From: Ichthyophis bannanicus
Taxonomy: Eukaryota > Chordata > Amphibia > Gymnophiona > Ichthyophiidae
Assembly (NCBI GenBank): GCA_033557465.1
Contig: CM066043.1
Location: 80,382,662-80,446,661 of the forward strand
Length of the DNA: 64,000 nucleotides
Direction of reading: 5' to 3'
Below are positions 22,640 through 33,117 of the stretch, piece after piece; position 1 is the first letter of the stretch, and the number at the start of each line of letters is the position of its first letter. Both the position numbers and the translations under genes were made by a program. Under the pieces are notes generated by a model. It saw only the letters and a program-made list of their open reading frames with translations, made no database searches and had not been told where the DNA came from.

Positions 22640-23620
22640 CAGATGATTGCCACGCTCTTCCGAGCATGGAAATGCTTGACTTCCTTGTCATACGTATGTG
22701 TCTGGAGAGTTTTTGAGGCTTGATACAAGAGAATTGTTTCCAGGCTCTGTCCGCTCCTTTGCCAGGTATTCTAGCAATTCTGCAGACAGGATTTGACAAG
22801 GGTTTGGTGCTGGGTTCCCTGCGGGCGCAGGTGGCTGCCCTGGCCTGTTACAGAGGACGGATACAGGGGTCGTCCTTGGCATTGCATCTGGACGTGGTGC
22901 AGGTCTTGAGGGTGGTCAAGCAGCTGCGGCTCCCTTGGAGACCCCTTATGTTGCCTTGGAATCTTAATATGGTGTTATCTGTCTTGGCAGGTCCGCCTTT
23001 TGAACCATTGGGAGCGCGTCTTTGAAGGACCTTACTATCAAGATAGTGTTCCTTGTGGCTGTTTGTTTTGCTAGGCGAGTGTCGGAACTCCAGGCGCTGT
23101 CCTTTAGGGAACCTTTCCTGGTCTTTTCAAGGGAGAAAGTTACCCTTTGGCTTGTTCCATCCTTTTTGTCCAAGGTGGTTTTGCCGTTTCATGTGAATCA
23201 ATCAGTTTCGCTACCGGTGTTCTCGGGGCTAGAAGACTCCGAGAAGAATCGTCAGTTGCGTCTCTTGGATTTGTGATGAGTTCTGAAGAAATACCTGTAC
23301 CGGATGGCAGGGTTTTGGAAGTCCGATCGTTTGTGCTTTTCAAGGAGAAGCAGCCTACAAGTCATTGGTGGCTCGCTGGGTGCATGAGGCCATTGAGTCC
23401 GCCTACATCCTCAAGAACCGTACAGTGTCCCCCGGGATTGCAAACAAACTCTACTCGGGCTCAGGCTACTTTGTGGGCAGAGCATTCCCTGATGCCTCCA
23501 GGGAATATATGTACAGCGGCAACTATCATTACATATTTTCATTCGTCGTTATCGGCTGGAAGTGCAGGCGGCTAGGGACGCAGCATTTGGGGTGTCTGTG
23601 TGCTTGTTGGTCTCGTCTGG
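22640..23620 (+). pseudogene. DIRS C tyrosine recombinase
   Basis: The frame 22720-23025 ends with NLNMVLSVLAGPPFEPLGAR. The next, 23022-23276, carries KIVFLVAVCFARRVSELQAL, which holds the first catalytic Arg of DIRS tyrosine recombinases, then FLSKVVLPFHVNQSVSLPVF. Downstream text in two further frames reaches about 23620. I could not find a convincing HxxR plus Tyr pair there, so the C-terminal half is damaged. The enzyme would close the circle and insert the element. Confidence 0.75.
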
Positions 23621-23644
23621 GTGTAGTAGGTGCTCCATTACATC

Positions 23645-23755
23645 CCGCTTGTCAGGATTGGACTGGAGGGATGATCAGGAAGGAGAAATTAGGTTTTACC
23701 TGCTAATTTGCTTTCCTGGATTCCTTCGTCCAGTCCCGGACCTGCCCATTTTCTG
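23645..23755 (+). repeat. DIRS C internal complementary region
   Basis: Its first half (gtcaggattggactggaggg then atgatcaggaagg) is the complement of the left terminus at 13653-13680. Its second half (gaaattaggttttacctgct then aatttgctttcctggattcc) is the complement of the right terminus, which DIRS B now splits between 24214 and 29913. Confidence 0.83.
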
Positions 23756-24214
23756 TTTGGTGAGTCTGGCCCGGGAAGAGGTTCATTTTTAAGTTGGTTG
23801 GCTGGCTTTTGACGGCTGTTGGTCTCCAGTTTTCTCTTGGGGTTTTGGTCTCGGGGGATTGTGGACAGAATCTCAGTGTTTAAAATAAAAAAAAGACTAT
23901 ATAAATATATACTTAATAATAGAGACTCAATTAAGAAAGTTGAACTTTTCTTTGATACTTTGCGAAGAGGAGGACCATTTGGCCTCTTGGTATGATAAGC
24001 GAGTGTGCCACTAATGACTGTCTTCTGCTTGGCATCAGTTTGGTCCTCAGGAGGATATAGACTGCTTGGTCAGTAGATTACTAGCTTTGGTGGGTGGTGC
24101 AGGTGGTATATCTAGACTGACATCACCAAAGTCTTGAACATGCTCAGCCTCCAGCTACTGGAAAGGAGTGACAACCCACTTGTCGGGACTGGAATGGAGG
24201 GAATCCAGGAAAGC

Positions 24215-24410
24215 ATAGTTACTCACCTGTAACAGGTGATCTCTGGGAACAGCAGGAATTTAGTCTTCACATATGGGTATCGTCGGTACCGACGTAGCCT
24301 GCGCGGGAACGCTCCCCAGCATCCAATAGGAAAGCTTTTGGGAGCATCCCACAGCGCCTGCATGCTGCCTTTTCGCTTTTCACAACTGTCCCTCTCCAGT
24401 TGGGTTTAAA
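24215..24410 (+). repeat. DIRS B terminal repeat, left (3') copy
   Basis: It is the inverse of 29761-29912 from the gtcttcacatatgggtatcg segment inward. It shares the perfect 14 bp palindrome cgtcggtaccgacg (24281-24294) with DIRS A. Confidence 0.88.
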
Positions 24411-24477
24411 GCTGAGACAAAAGAGAGAGAGAAAGAGAGAGATAGAAAGATACAACTCCTAGGGGAGGTGGGTGGGT

Positions 24478-24578
24478 TGTGAAGACTAATTTCCTGCTGT
24501 TCCCGGAGATCACCTGTTACAGGTGAGTAACTATGCTATCTCCAGGAACAAGCAGGAATGTAGTCTTCACATATGGGG
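24478..24578 (+). repeat. DIRS B internal complementary region
   Basis: The joined complements of both ends meet at aactatgctatctccaggaa. The left half matches the complement of 24215-24265 and the right half the complement of 29870-29912. Confidence 0.88.
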
Positions 24579-24619
24579 GACTCCCTAGCCGCAGATGCCA
24601 GGGAGAAAACCCCAGAAGT

Positions 24620-25740
24620 TGTGTGCCCTTGTGAAAGGGCTCCACTTCCCCCCATGGATCTCTGGCATCCTACCAGGGTTGGTGGGTAGGAGTTGATTAA
24701 GTCTGGAACAGGTGTTGAAGAACAGCCTGACCAAACAAGGCATCCCGGCGGGAGTCCTTGTCTAAGCAGTAATGGGCTGTGAAGGTATGAACTGAAGCCC
24801 AAGTAGCTGTTCGGCAGATGTCGTCAATAGACACAGAGTGAAGATGAGCCATAGAGGCTGCCATGGCTCTCACATTGTGAGCTGTGACATGGCCCTCCAG
24901 AGGAAGGTTTTTACTCTCATAGGCAAAAGATATTCACTGTGCAATCCAGTAGGACAGTGTTCTTTTGGAGACTGGAAGTCCAAAATGGCTAGGATAAAAA
25001 GCAACAAAGTTAAGAGGACTTCCTATGTTGCCGAGTCCTTTGTAAGTAAAAAGCCAGAGCCCTTTTACAGTCCAAAGTATGAAGATTCCTTTCTGCATTT
25101 GAGGCATGAGGCCTTGGGAAGAATACAGGAAGGTAAACTGCTTGGTTTAAATGAAAAGGTGACACCACCTTTGGCATAAAATGTGGATGAGTCCTAAGGA
25201 CTACCTTATGATGGAACCTTGTATAAGGAGGATCAGCCACCAACGCTTGCAATTCACTGATGAGACGGGCTGATGTGATTGCAATAAGAAAGATGACCTT
25301 CCAGGAAAGGAATTTCAAGGAGGTAGTGGCTAATGGTTCAAAAGGCGGTTTCATAAGCTGCCCAAGAACCAAATTAAAAGTCCCATGCCACCGGCGGTGG
25401 CTTAATGGGAGGCTTAGTTAAAAGAAGGCCTCTCATAAATCTCGCTATGAGAGGATGAGAGGAAATAGGTTGCCCATTTAGAGGCTTGAAAGAAGCTGCA
25501 ATAGCACTCAAATGAACTCTCATTGAATTGTCTTAAGCCCTGCATTAGACAAATTAAGGAGATACTCCAGTAATGATTCCAGAGCTATCGCAAGAGGGTC
25601 AAGACCCTTCTGCGAGCACCATATGGTAAACCTTTTCTACCTGAAAGCATAAGAGCGCCTTGTGGAAGGCTTCCTGGAAGCATAAAGAATATCCTTTACC
25701 TGCTGAGAAAGGTTAAGACCGTGAAATTCTAGGCTTTCAG
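24620..25740 (-). pseudogene. DIRS B tyrosine recombinase
   Basis: The N-terminal part, LSQQVKDILYASRKPSTRRS (about 25700-25640), overlaps the end of the RNase H frame. KVIFLIAITSARLISELQAL (about 25303-25245) is the first catalytic block. The residue expected to be the catalytic Arg reads Leu here (SARL against SARR or STRR in C and D). FMPKVVSPFHLNQAVYLPVF follows. Near 24875 the minus strand reads TAHNVRAMAAS, the HxxR block, and near 24790 HTFTAHYCLD supplies the tyrosine. Frame breaks separate the blocks. Confidence 0.8.
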
Positions 25741-25869
25741 CAACCAGGCCCTGAGATGCAGAGACTGGGGATTGGGATGCCACAGCATCCCGTCCTCCTG
25801 AGAAAGGAGACCTGGAGCAGATCCTAACTCCAGAGGCAGAGCTTGAGAGAGATGTAGAAGCAGAGGGTA

Positions 25870-26754
25870 TCACATTTGCTGTGGCCAATGTGGAGCTATG
25901 AGAATCATATGACCTCTGTCTCTCTGAAGCCTGAACAGGGTTTTGGGAATTAGAGGAATGGGTGGAAAAGCATACAGGAAGTCCTGGCCCCAATGGAGGA
26001 GGAAAGCATCCCCGGCCTGACAACCCTGAGCCGGAATTCTGGAACAGAACCGGGGAAGTTTGGCATTCAGCGGACTTGCGAAAAGGTCTATGTCCGGGGT
26101 TCCCCAAATTTGGAAACTTTTGGCCACCTGGTCTGCATGGAGAGACCATTCGTGTGGAAGTAGAACTCGACTGAGTCTGTCGACTGAGTCTGCCCAAGAG
26201 TTTTGAACACCTGGAAGATACACTGCAAGGAGATGAATCTGATGCTCTCTGGCGAGGACCCATAGTCGCAAAGCTTCGCTGCATAGCGACAGAGAGCCTG
26301 TTCTGCCCTGCTTGTTCACATAGAACATGGCTACTTGATTGTCCGTTTGAACTAGGACTGTTTTGTAGCTGAGCTGAGTGTGGAATACTCGAAGAGCAAG
26401 GAAGATTGCTCTGAGTTCCAGGAGATTGATGTGTAGATAGGCCTCCTGTGGAGTCCAGGTACCCTGGGTAGAGAGGCCTTGCAGGTGGGCTCCCCAAGCC
26501 ACCTGTGAAGCATCTGTTGTTAGAGTGGCCTGGGGTGGGGGTTGCTGAAAAGGAGACCCCACCAAAAGGTTCTGGGGTGACTGCCACCATTGGAGGGACA
26601 AAATAAGGCGATCTGAGTTTGCTATTTTGTCTGACAGGCAACCTGACGCCTGAGCCCACTGAGTGGATAAAGTCCACTGGGCTGCCCTCATATGGAGGCA
26701 AGCATAAGGAACCACATGCACGGTGGATGCCATGTGGCCTAGCAACTGTAACAT
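25870..26754 (-). pseudogene. DIRS B RNase H domain
   Basis: A 294-codon open frame. TLTTDASQVAWGAHLQG holds the first catalytic Asp. INLLELRAIFLAL supplies the Glu and QTDNQVAMFYVNKQG the next Asp. VDRLSRVLLPHEW is the final block. PDIDLFASPLNAKLPRFCSR follows, the segment shared by DIRS elements after RNase H. The catalytic residues look intact. The domain would remove RNA from the RNA-DNA hybrid during copying. Confidence 0.88.
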
Positions 26755-26916
26755 TTCTCAAGCAGTGAGGTAAGGTTTTACCACTGCTTGGGAAGCTAAC
26801 TGCACAATGCGAAGGCAGCGGGCCTGTGGAAGGCAGGCCCCTTGTCTGTCTGGTACCCAGCAGAGCTCCTATAAACTCTAGAGATTGAGTGGCAGCAAGG
26901 TTGGATTTTGGGAAGT

Positions 26917-27606
26917 TTATGACAAGTCCCAAATACTGAAGGATGTGCATTGTGCGAGAGAGCACCTCTGGCCTCTGGTTCTGAAGGGGCTCAAATGAGC
27001 CAGTCGTCTAAGTAAGGGAAGACGTCGTCTAAGTAAGGGAAGATGAATATTCTTAGGGTGCAAAGAAATGCTGCCACCACAGCCATGCATTTTGTGAACA
27101 CCCTTGGTGCCGAAGCCAAGCCAAAAGGAAGAACCCTGTATTGGTAGTGCTTCCCTTGAAATAGGAAGTGAAGGAACTTTCGATGAGTTGGATTGATGAG
27201 AACATGAGTGTACGCATCCTTGAGATCTAGAGAACAAAGCCAATCCTGACTCTGAAGGTATGGCAGCAGAGTTCCTAGAGAAATCATTTTGAACTTCTCT
27301 TTGAACAGGAATTTGTTCAATTCTCTGAGGTCTAAAATGGGTCTGTGTCCTCCTGTTTTCTTTGGAATAAGGAAATAGGGGGAGTAGAACCCTGTACCCT
27401 GTTGTAGAATGGGTACCTCTTCTATTGCCCCTTGGGCAAGCAACACAGTGACCTCTTGACCTAAACTGGTTTTTGATAGAGGTCTGAGAATTGAACTGTC
27501 TTACCATTGTAGGAGGGGGCATGCTGAGGAAATGAAGCTTGTACGGGGCTCTTACAAGAGGCAAAAGTCCAATTTTCTGCTGTTTTCTGACCCCATCTAG
27601 GGGCAA
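26917..27606 (-). pseudogene. DIRS B reverse transcriptase with a duplicated active-site motif
   Basis: The core lies at 27446-26991: FYSPYFLIPKKTGGHRPILD, CSLDLKDAYTHVLIN (first catalytic Asp) and YRVLPFGLASAPRVFTKC. The catalytic segment reads IFPYLDDVFPYLDDWLI because 21 bp are tandemly repeated (27005-27025 and 27026-27046). The frame stays open through the repeat. Fingers and palm are otherwise conserved. The extra seven residues would displace the catalytic hairpin. Confidence 0.88.
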
Positions 27607-27701
27607 AATGACATAACCTTCCTGGAATGGTGGAGGGTTCTGGACCGTTCAGGGCCAGGAAGACAAAGTTCTCTAGATAGGAGTCAAAGCCCCTGTGGAA
27701 G

Positions 27702-28496
27702 CTAAGTCTGCTGAGCCGGATGATGCTTAGCAGCTTTTGTTTTTCTTTGCCCAGGTTGTTGCTGCTGTCCCTTTTGGGCAGACTGACCCAAACGATGCCC
27801 CTGCTGGGTATAGGAGGGATAAAACTTCTTCTTACTGAAGAATGGTTTCTTGTAGGATTTTTTCCTTGCAGGATCAGCTGTAGATTTAGACAATCTATCC
27901 AAGGTGATAGTGTCAGCATCTATCTCATTAGCTTTTTCCTGCCAATTCTTGCCAAAGAGATTCTCTCCTGTGCAAGGAATATTCCCTAGTTTATCCTGTA
28001 CCCAAAGTTCCAAGTCAGATGCCTGGAGCCAGGCAATCCTACGTGCACCTATGGCAATAGCAGAGGTTCTGCTTATGCACTCAAAGCAGTCAAAGGCTGC
28101 ACGATTGACAAACTTGGAAACATCCTGAGCATGTTTGACAAGGGCGAGGTAATGCTGCCTCTTATCAGGAAGGAGAGGGCTCATAAGCTCTAAATCTCCT
28201 GTGATCTTCTTAAGAAACATTCCCATATATAATATATAGGAACTGATCCTAGCAGAGAGCATGGAAGCCTGGAAGGTTCGACGTCCAAAGGCATCAAGAG
28301 TCCTACACTCACGTCCTGGAGGATTAGATGCATGCCTTTTTGCACTCTTGATCCTTCTCATAGCTGATTCCACCACTATGGAGTGGTGTGGTAGCCGAGT
28401 CTTCTGAAACCCAGGACAAGGAGGAACTCGATACATGGTGTCGAGTCTTCGAGAGTGAGGAAATGTGGTTAGAGGTGTTTCCCACATCCTTAACAT
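27702..28496 (-). pseudogene. DIRS B gag, C-terminal part
   Basis: A 264-codon frame with LPHHSIVVESAMRRIKSAKR, then RTLDAFGRRTFQASM, AAFDCFECISRTSAIAIGAR and PCTGENLFGKNW. It closes with a basic, Gln-rich tail (GQQQQPGQRKTKAAK). It matches DIRS A gag block for block. It would be the capsid-type protein; its family is known to share ancestry with the LAP2-alpha C-terminal domain. Confidence 0.82.
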
Positions 28497-28804
28497 GAGA
28501 TCATCAAGATCTCATGAATAGGCAAGGTAGCTGCCTCCTTGGGAGCTTTAGGGTATTGTAGGATTTCTAATTCCTTTGCCCTAGGCTCTTTTTCAGGAGC
28601 CACTGTGATGGAAAGACCTCAAGCCACATCTCGGATAAAATCCTGAAAGGACATATCCTCTGGTGGAGACATCCTACGCTGAGGAGAAGAAGAATCCTCA
28701 GGAAGAAGTACTCTGGTATCGGCAGAGCTTTCAGAGTCTTCAGACTCATCCGAGGATTCAAAGTACCTCTGATCTGGGTGATCGTGCAAGGCACGGTACC
28801 GGTA

Positions 28805-29518
28805 TCAATCGAAGTCGGCATTGGAGGGGTCCGGTACTGACTTGTCGATACCGGATGGATAAGCATGACTTGGTCCTGGCAGGATATCTGCTGATGTCGA
28901 TGCAGTCGGTGCCGGTACTGGAGTTGGTGCCGGTTGAATTGTCTGAAGCGGTTTCAAGGGCATCGAGGCCGTGAGAAGAGCTGCCAGATTGCATTCAACA
29001 GCCAAGAATCTCTGGTCTATCGACGCTGCCAATGCTTGGGTATCGGTACTGGATGAAGCAGCTGGTACCCCAGAGCATGGCACTAGTAGTTCTGCCGAGG
29101 TTGAGGCCTCGAGAACATCCTGGAGCCCCGTTAGTGCTTTGGAAGCCAAAGCCTCCCGCCGGGGCAATTTTGCCACTGAAAGTCCCTCAAGGGCAACGCC
29201 AGAGGCATCTCGATGCTTAGAGGGAGATCTACCCTTTGAGGACTGGCTAGATTTATGTTTAGTTACTTGAGATCCATGGGAGGAAAACGAAGCCCTGGAA
29301 GACGTCGATGCCACAGAGGCTGCATTGGAGGGAAAAAGGGTGCTAAGTTTAGCAGCTCGGTTCTGCCAGCCCCTCTTCGACATCATCCCATAGGCAACAC
29401 ACTCCGAAATATTGTCGTCAGGACCTAAACATTTGAGGCACCACTCATGGGTGTCGGTGACGGAGATGGTACCGCCACACTTGGAACACTTTTTAAAACC
29501 CGAAGTGGGTTTTTCCAT
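28805..29518 (-). pseudogene. DIRS B gag, N-terminal part
   Basis: It starts at the ATG at 29518-29516 (MEKPTSGFKKCSKCGG). The CxxC-x9-H-x5-C motif is at residues 11-30. A long Ser/Ala/Thr-rich region follows, ending with PAPTPVPAPTASTSADILPG. The frame stops at 28805 and the remaining gag resumes in other frames around 28567-28700. The coding strand is rich in ggtaccg/ggtatcg words here, as in DIRS A. Confidence 0.8.
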
Positions 29519-29760
29519 TTTAAAGGAAAAAGTTGGGCCTAGTGCCCAAAATGGCACGTGGCAACTGAGGAGAAAATACCTGGAAAAGACTCCAGAAGAA
29601 AGGATTTTTTTTTTCTTTTTTGGAAAAAAAGAAAGAAGAACCGGCGGTACCGGTGTAGCGTCGAAGGAAGGCAGACGCAACCACAAAAAAGAAGAATAAA
29701 AGGGAATTATTTTCTGCGGTGACAGGATGTGCGAACTGTCGGCTCTGCGGAAAATGAATA

Positions 29761-29912
29761 GCTGGAGAGGGACAGTTGGGAAAGTACGCAGGTTCTGTGG
29801 GATGCTCCCAAAAGCTTTCCTATTGGACGGTGGGGAGCGATCCCGCGCAGGCTCTGTCGGTACTGACGATACCCATATGTGAAGACTACATTCCTGCTTG
29901 TTCTTGGAGATA
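29761..29912 (-). repeat. DIRS B terminal repeat, right (5') copy
   Basis: The run gctggagagggacagttggg through tgttcttggagata is the inverse of the left copy. The palindrome of the left copy is degraded here to gtcggtactgac. Confidence 0.87.
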
Positions 29913-29944
29913 GCAAATTAGCAGGTAAAACCTAATTTCCCCAT

Positions 29945-30660
29945 CTGGCCTCCTCTCCTGACCAACACCTGGTTCTATATCACTGTTCCCGATTCTTATT
30001 CAGTTCCTGGCTCCATACCACTACCTTTTGGTTCTTAGTCTTTCCAGATACATTATTCTTGTAGTGCATGAGTACCCACTCACTGAAGCAATTCCTGATA
30101 GCTTGGACCAGCACAAGCCAGGACCTAGACTAAAGAGGACCTCACTGCCAAGACCTCTGATATTTTGAAAAAATTAATGAATATGGTCCAAGCAAAGCAG
30201 GTTTCATACCCTCCAACAAAATGGTAGATTTATTCCAAGTAGCTGACCCTGCTGAAGGCAAGAAGCTGCTCTCGCCTAGCCACCCATCCATGGAACCATG
30301 AATGCCACTCCCAGAAAAGTCTGATGGGACAAGAAGGAAATTTCATGGGTTTCTATACCAGTTCAAGCTCTGGTTTCACCTGCACTTGCATACATATTAC
30401 TCTGACTTGCTCAAAGCTGGCTTTATCATTAGCTTACCTGCCAAGAAGGCTCTGGTCCAGGTAAAGCCACTATTGGAGCAGGATAACCTGATCCAGAATC
30501 AGATAGATCAATTGACAAAAGGACCTCTCCTAAGCCTTTGGGGTGCTAGATCATATTTAGTTGGCAAAAAACAGCATTATGGGTCTTTACCAAGGTTGGT
30601 GAACAGTGACGAAGCATCCCACAGAATTCTGCAACTAGGCTATCTATCTTGACTCAACCC
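29945..30660 (+). pseudogene. Ty3/gypsy-type retrotransposon gag remnant
   Basis: The frame 30302-30652 (116 codons) encodes MPLPEKSDGTRRKFHGFLYQ, then AGFIISLPAKKALVQVKPLL. The pattern LPEKxxGxxxKxxGFLxQ...IISLLxGxALxWxxPL is the retrotransposon gag domain of Sushi-class Ty3/gypsy elements, the family that also gave rise to PEG10-type host genes. An upstream piece near 30160-30300 (ILKKLMNMVQAKQ) continues it in a broken frame. No LTR, protease or RT follows, because DIRS E begins at about 30665. This is a broken fragment, with no sign of host use. Confidence 0.6.
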
Positions 30661-30664
30661 ATTT

Positions 30665-33117
30665 TTGATGGGGCTTTAATGCGTGTATAAATAGATAGCT
30701 GACAACTGAATCTGATGACGCTGCTCATGTGTGTCCAAATCAAAGATACCCAGCTGAGTGAAAGCAGGAGAGAAGAGGAGAGGTATCTGGGCCAAGTAAA
30801 CATGGGTGGCCCCTACAAACTTGTTGGCCGCGGAGAAATTCTCTCTTCGATGGACTCCCTGAAAGGACTGAGGTTTAGAGCCAGCTTTAGCAGAATAAGC
30901 GTTGGATCTTCCTGGGCAGTAGTGATGCGTGTCTGAAGTGCCCTCTGTAAGAAAAGGAGGGCGTAGATGCAGTTGTGGGGCGACAAGACCCCGACTTTGG
31001 CTTGTCCTCTGGCAAATGCTGTGGCTTGACTTCCCCCAATCCTTTACCAACTTGTCCAGATCCTTGCCAAACAAAAGCTTGTCTTTGAAAGGAAGTTTTG
31101 CGAGCCGGGCCTTGGAAGTAGCATATGCATGCCAATGGCGAAGCCAAAGTCAGCACCAAACTACAGTAGCTTCTGTCACCGACCGAGCTGATAAACGAAG
31201 TAGATCATAGAATGCATCTGCAAGAAAAGCAGTGACCAACTCCAAACGTGCAAGAGTAAGATCCTCCGGAAGCAACTGCAGCCAGTGTAGTAACACATGT
31301 GCAGCCAAGTAACCACACACTGAGGCCTGAAGAGCAAGAGAGGATGAAGAAAATGTCATCTGCAGTAGACCCTTGACCTTGCGATCGGTCAGGTCCCGGA
31401 GAGCAGTCCCGCCCTCTACGGGAATGGTGGCATGCTTAGTGATGGCTGTTACTAGGACATCCACTTTGGGAAAGTGGAACAACCTGTCCAGATCTTCCGG
31501 GGCCCACACATAATAGTGGCCCAAATGACGTGTGGACCACAGAGAAAGGTCTGGAGAATCCCACTCCAAGGACACATTTGCTGTAATTCTGGAGGAAAGG
31601 GAAAAGCCTTTGATGGCTCCTTAATCCCTTCAATAATGGGATCCCCTTGCAGCTTGTCTTGGTCCTGTGTGGGCTGCGCCGACGGGACAGACAAATGGAG
31701 GGCCTCAGAAATCTGGGCAATAAGGGCAGGAAGTTCCTCTTTGCGAAAGAGACTGATATCCTGCCTGTCCTCCCTCGCCTCCGGATCTTCCTCAGGAGCT
31801 GAGTGCTCTCCCTCCTCACGCTCAGAGTCTGAATGGAGAGAATGGTCATCACAAAGGCCTTCACCGTCCTTCTCAACAGGGTGCCAGTCCCCTGCAGGAG
31901 TAGAAGCAACCTTGGGAGCCACCGTGGACTACCTGGCATGCTTAGTAGGCGGCAGCGCTGCAATGAGTGGGCTGGGCAAACAGCCAGAGCGCCATAAGTT
32001 CCATGCTTGGTGAAAAAGATGCATAAATTGTCTGAGGCTGCTGAAGGCCTGAGGCCTGAAGCTGTGCAGGCTGCTGAAAAACAGGGAACTGTTGTTCCAG
32101 AAGAAGGACCAGAGGAGGGAAATCCTGTGGAGCAGGGGAAGCTGGAAGACCCAAATCCAACAGCGCTGAGGGAGCTAATGGGCCCGAGGGAGCAGGCACT
32201 ATAGCCTGACTGGAGTCCGAGGAAGGACCTCCCTTAACCGCAGCACAGCACGAGCAAAGATCCCCTGCTAAAAACAAGGTGCTTCCCTGCTGCATCCGAG
32301 ACACCTCTGTAGGGAGGAGGGCATGTTCGCCGGAAGAGATGGAAACCTGGAAGAACTGGTATATAAATGGAGTTGGCGGAGTAGGCCATAGGCTGGGAAA
32401 TGGCATCTGAAAAAAATGTTGTTTGAAAATGGTGAGGACAAGTTTTAGAGGGAGCAGCAAGGCACGGTGAAACCGCCGCTCGAGTACAGTGCAGAAGAGG
32501 CCCTCACTCGAAATGAAATACCCGCGACAGAATGGCCCTTCCTGAGGAGATTGAGTGGTAGAACCCTGATCACACAAGATGCGAAACTCCGGGGGAGGGG
32601 GGTCTCTACCCGAGGGAAAAAGAAACTCACTGCCCTTGTCAGCCCACAGCCGCACTGGAGAGATAGTCTGAAGCTGCTGAAGGACTCCTTGCAAGCTTTT
32701 CTGACGGCTGACTGATCTGTTTTTTTTTTTAAATATATAGAGTAGAAGCTGAAGCCTGATGCGAATATACTGAGGCTGAGGCTGTGGCTGGCTGCCCTTC
32801 CCTTCAGAGGCGTTGCTCTGATCCTCTTGATCAGAAACACCTCTGGCAGATGCTGGGGAAATGTTCCAAAGAGAAGGGCATCAGAATGTGCCAATTAGTT
32901 CCCTCCCCAGAGAGAGAGCTACACTGACAGAACCCTGGAAAGAGCAGTCAGGAGCCTAACAGACGTCCACCATCTGCTGAAAATACTGAAGCTGACCCCT
33001 AGGGGTACGAGGTTATTTACCAAGGATGATGTCATTAAGTTTCTAGAATTTTCATTGTCTCATCATCTGCTGACAGGGGGGACACAACCCACTTGTCCGG
33101 ACTGGTCTGGCAGGATG
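30665..33117 (-). mobile_element. DIRS retrotransposon E (5' half)
   Basis: The right end (33055-33117) carries acacaacccacttgtccgga then ctggtctggcaggatga, the same terminus as DIRS F at 62740-62782. Gag follows on the minus strand. RT, RNase H, recombinase, ICR and the left repeat are absent, so only about 2.4 kb of the 5' half remain. It shares gag blocks with DIRS C. Confidence 0.72.
30676..31963 (-). pseudogene. DIRS E gag
   Basis: Pieces in minus-strand order: MAPKVASTPAGDWHPVEKDG at 31922, then the acidic HSAPEEDPEAREDRQDISLF. DLDRLFHFPKVDVLVTAITK follows, then TTIPVEGGTALRDLTDRKVK, VTAFLADAFYDLLRLSARSV and FVWQGSGQ/FGKDLDKLVKDWG near the end. These align with the gag of DIRS C. At least two frame changes occur (near 31450 and 31150). 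Confidence 0.75.

Larger units (their letters stand above)
24215..29912 (-). mobile_element. DIRS retrotransposon B, nested in DIRS C
   Basis: The most complete DIRS copy in the window, about 5.7 kb, minus strand. Inverted repeats lie at 24215-24410 and 29761-29912 and the ICR at 24478-24578. Gag, RT, RNase H and recombinase occur in the expected order. It lies inside the right terminal repeat of DIRS C, whose sequence is continuous across it (ggaatccaggaaagc / gcaaattagc). Only the dinucleotide gc is repeated at the junctions. That agrees with recombinase-type insertion without a long target duplication. Confidence 0.9.
13650..29940 (+). mobile_element. DIRS retrotransposon C, broken by CR1/RTE and by DIRS B
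   Basis: This plus-strand DIRS element has its 5' inverted repeat at about 13650-13770. Gag follows in two parts around a CR1 insertion. Then come RT/RNase H at 20905-22320, recombinase remnants at 22640-23620, an ICR at 23645-23755 and a 3' repeat that is itself split by DIRS B. The termini match by complement: tagatatatcacctgcatca on the left against tgatgcaggtggtatatcta-like sequence near 24098-24114. The outer end resumes after DIRS B as gcaaattagcaggtaaaacc. It is the only DIRS copy here opposite to PTPN9. About 6 kb remain once the insertions are removed. Confidence 0.82.
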
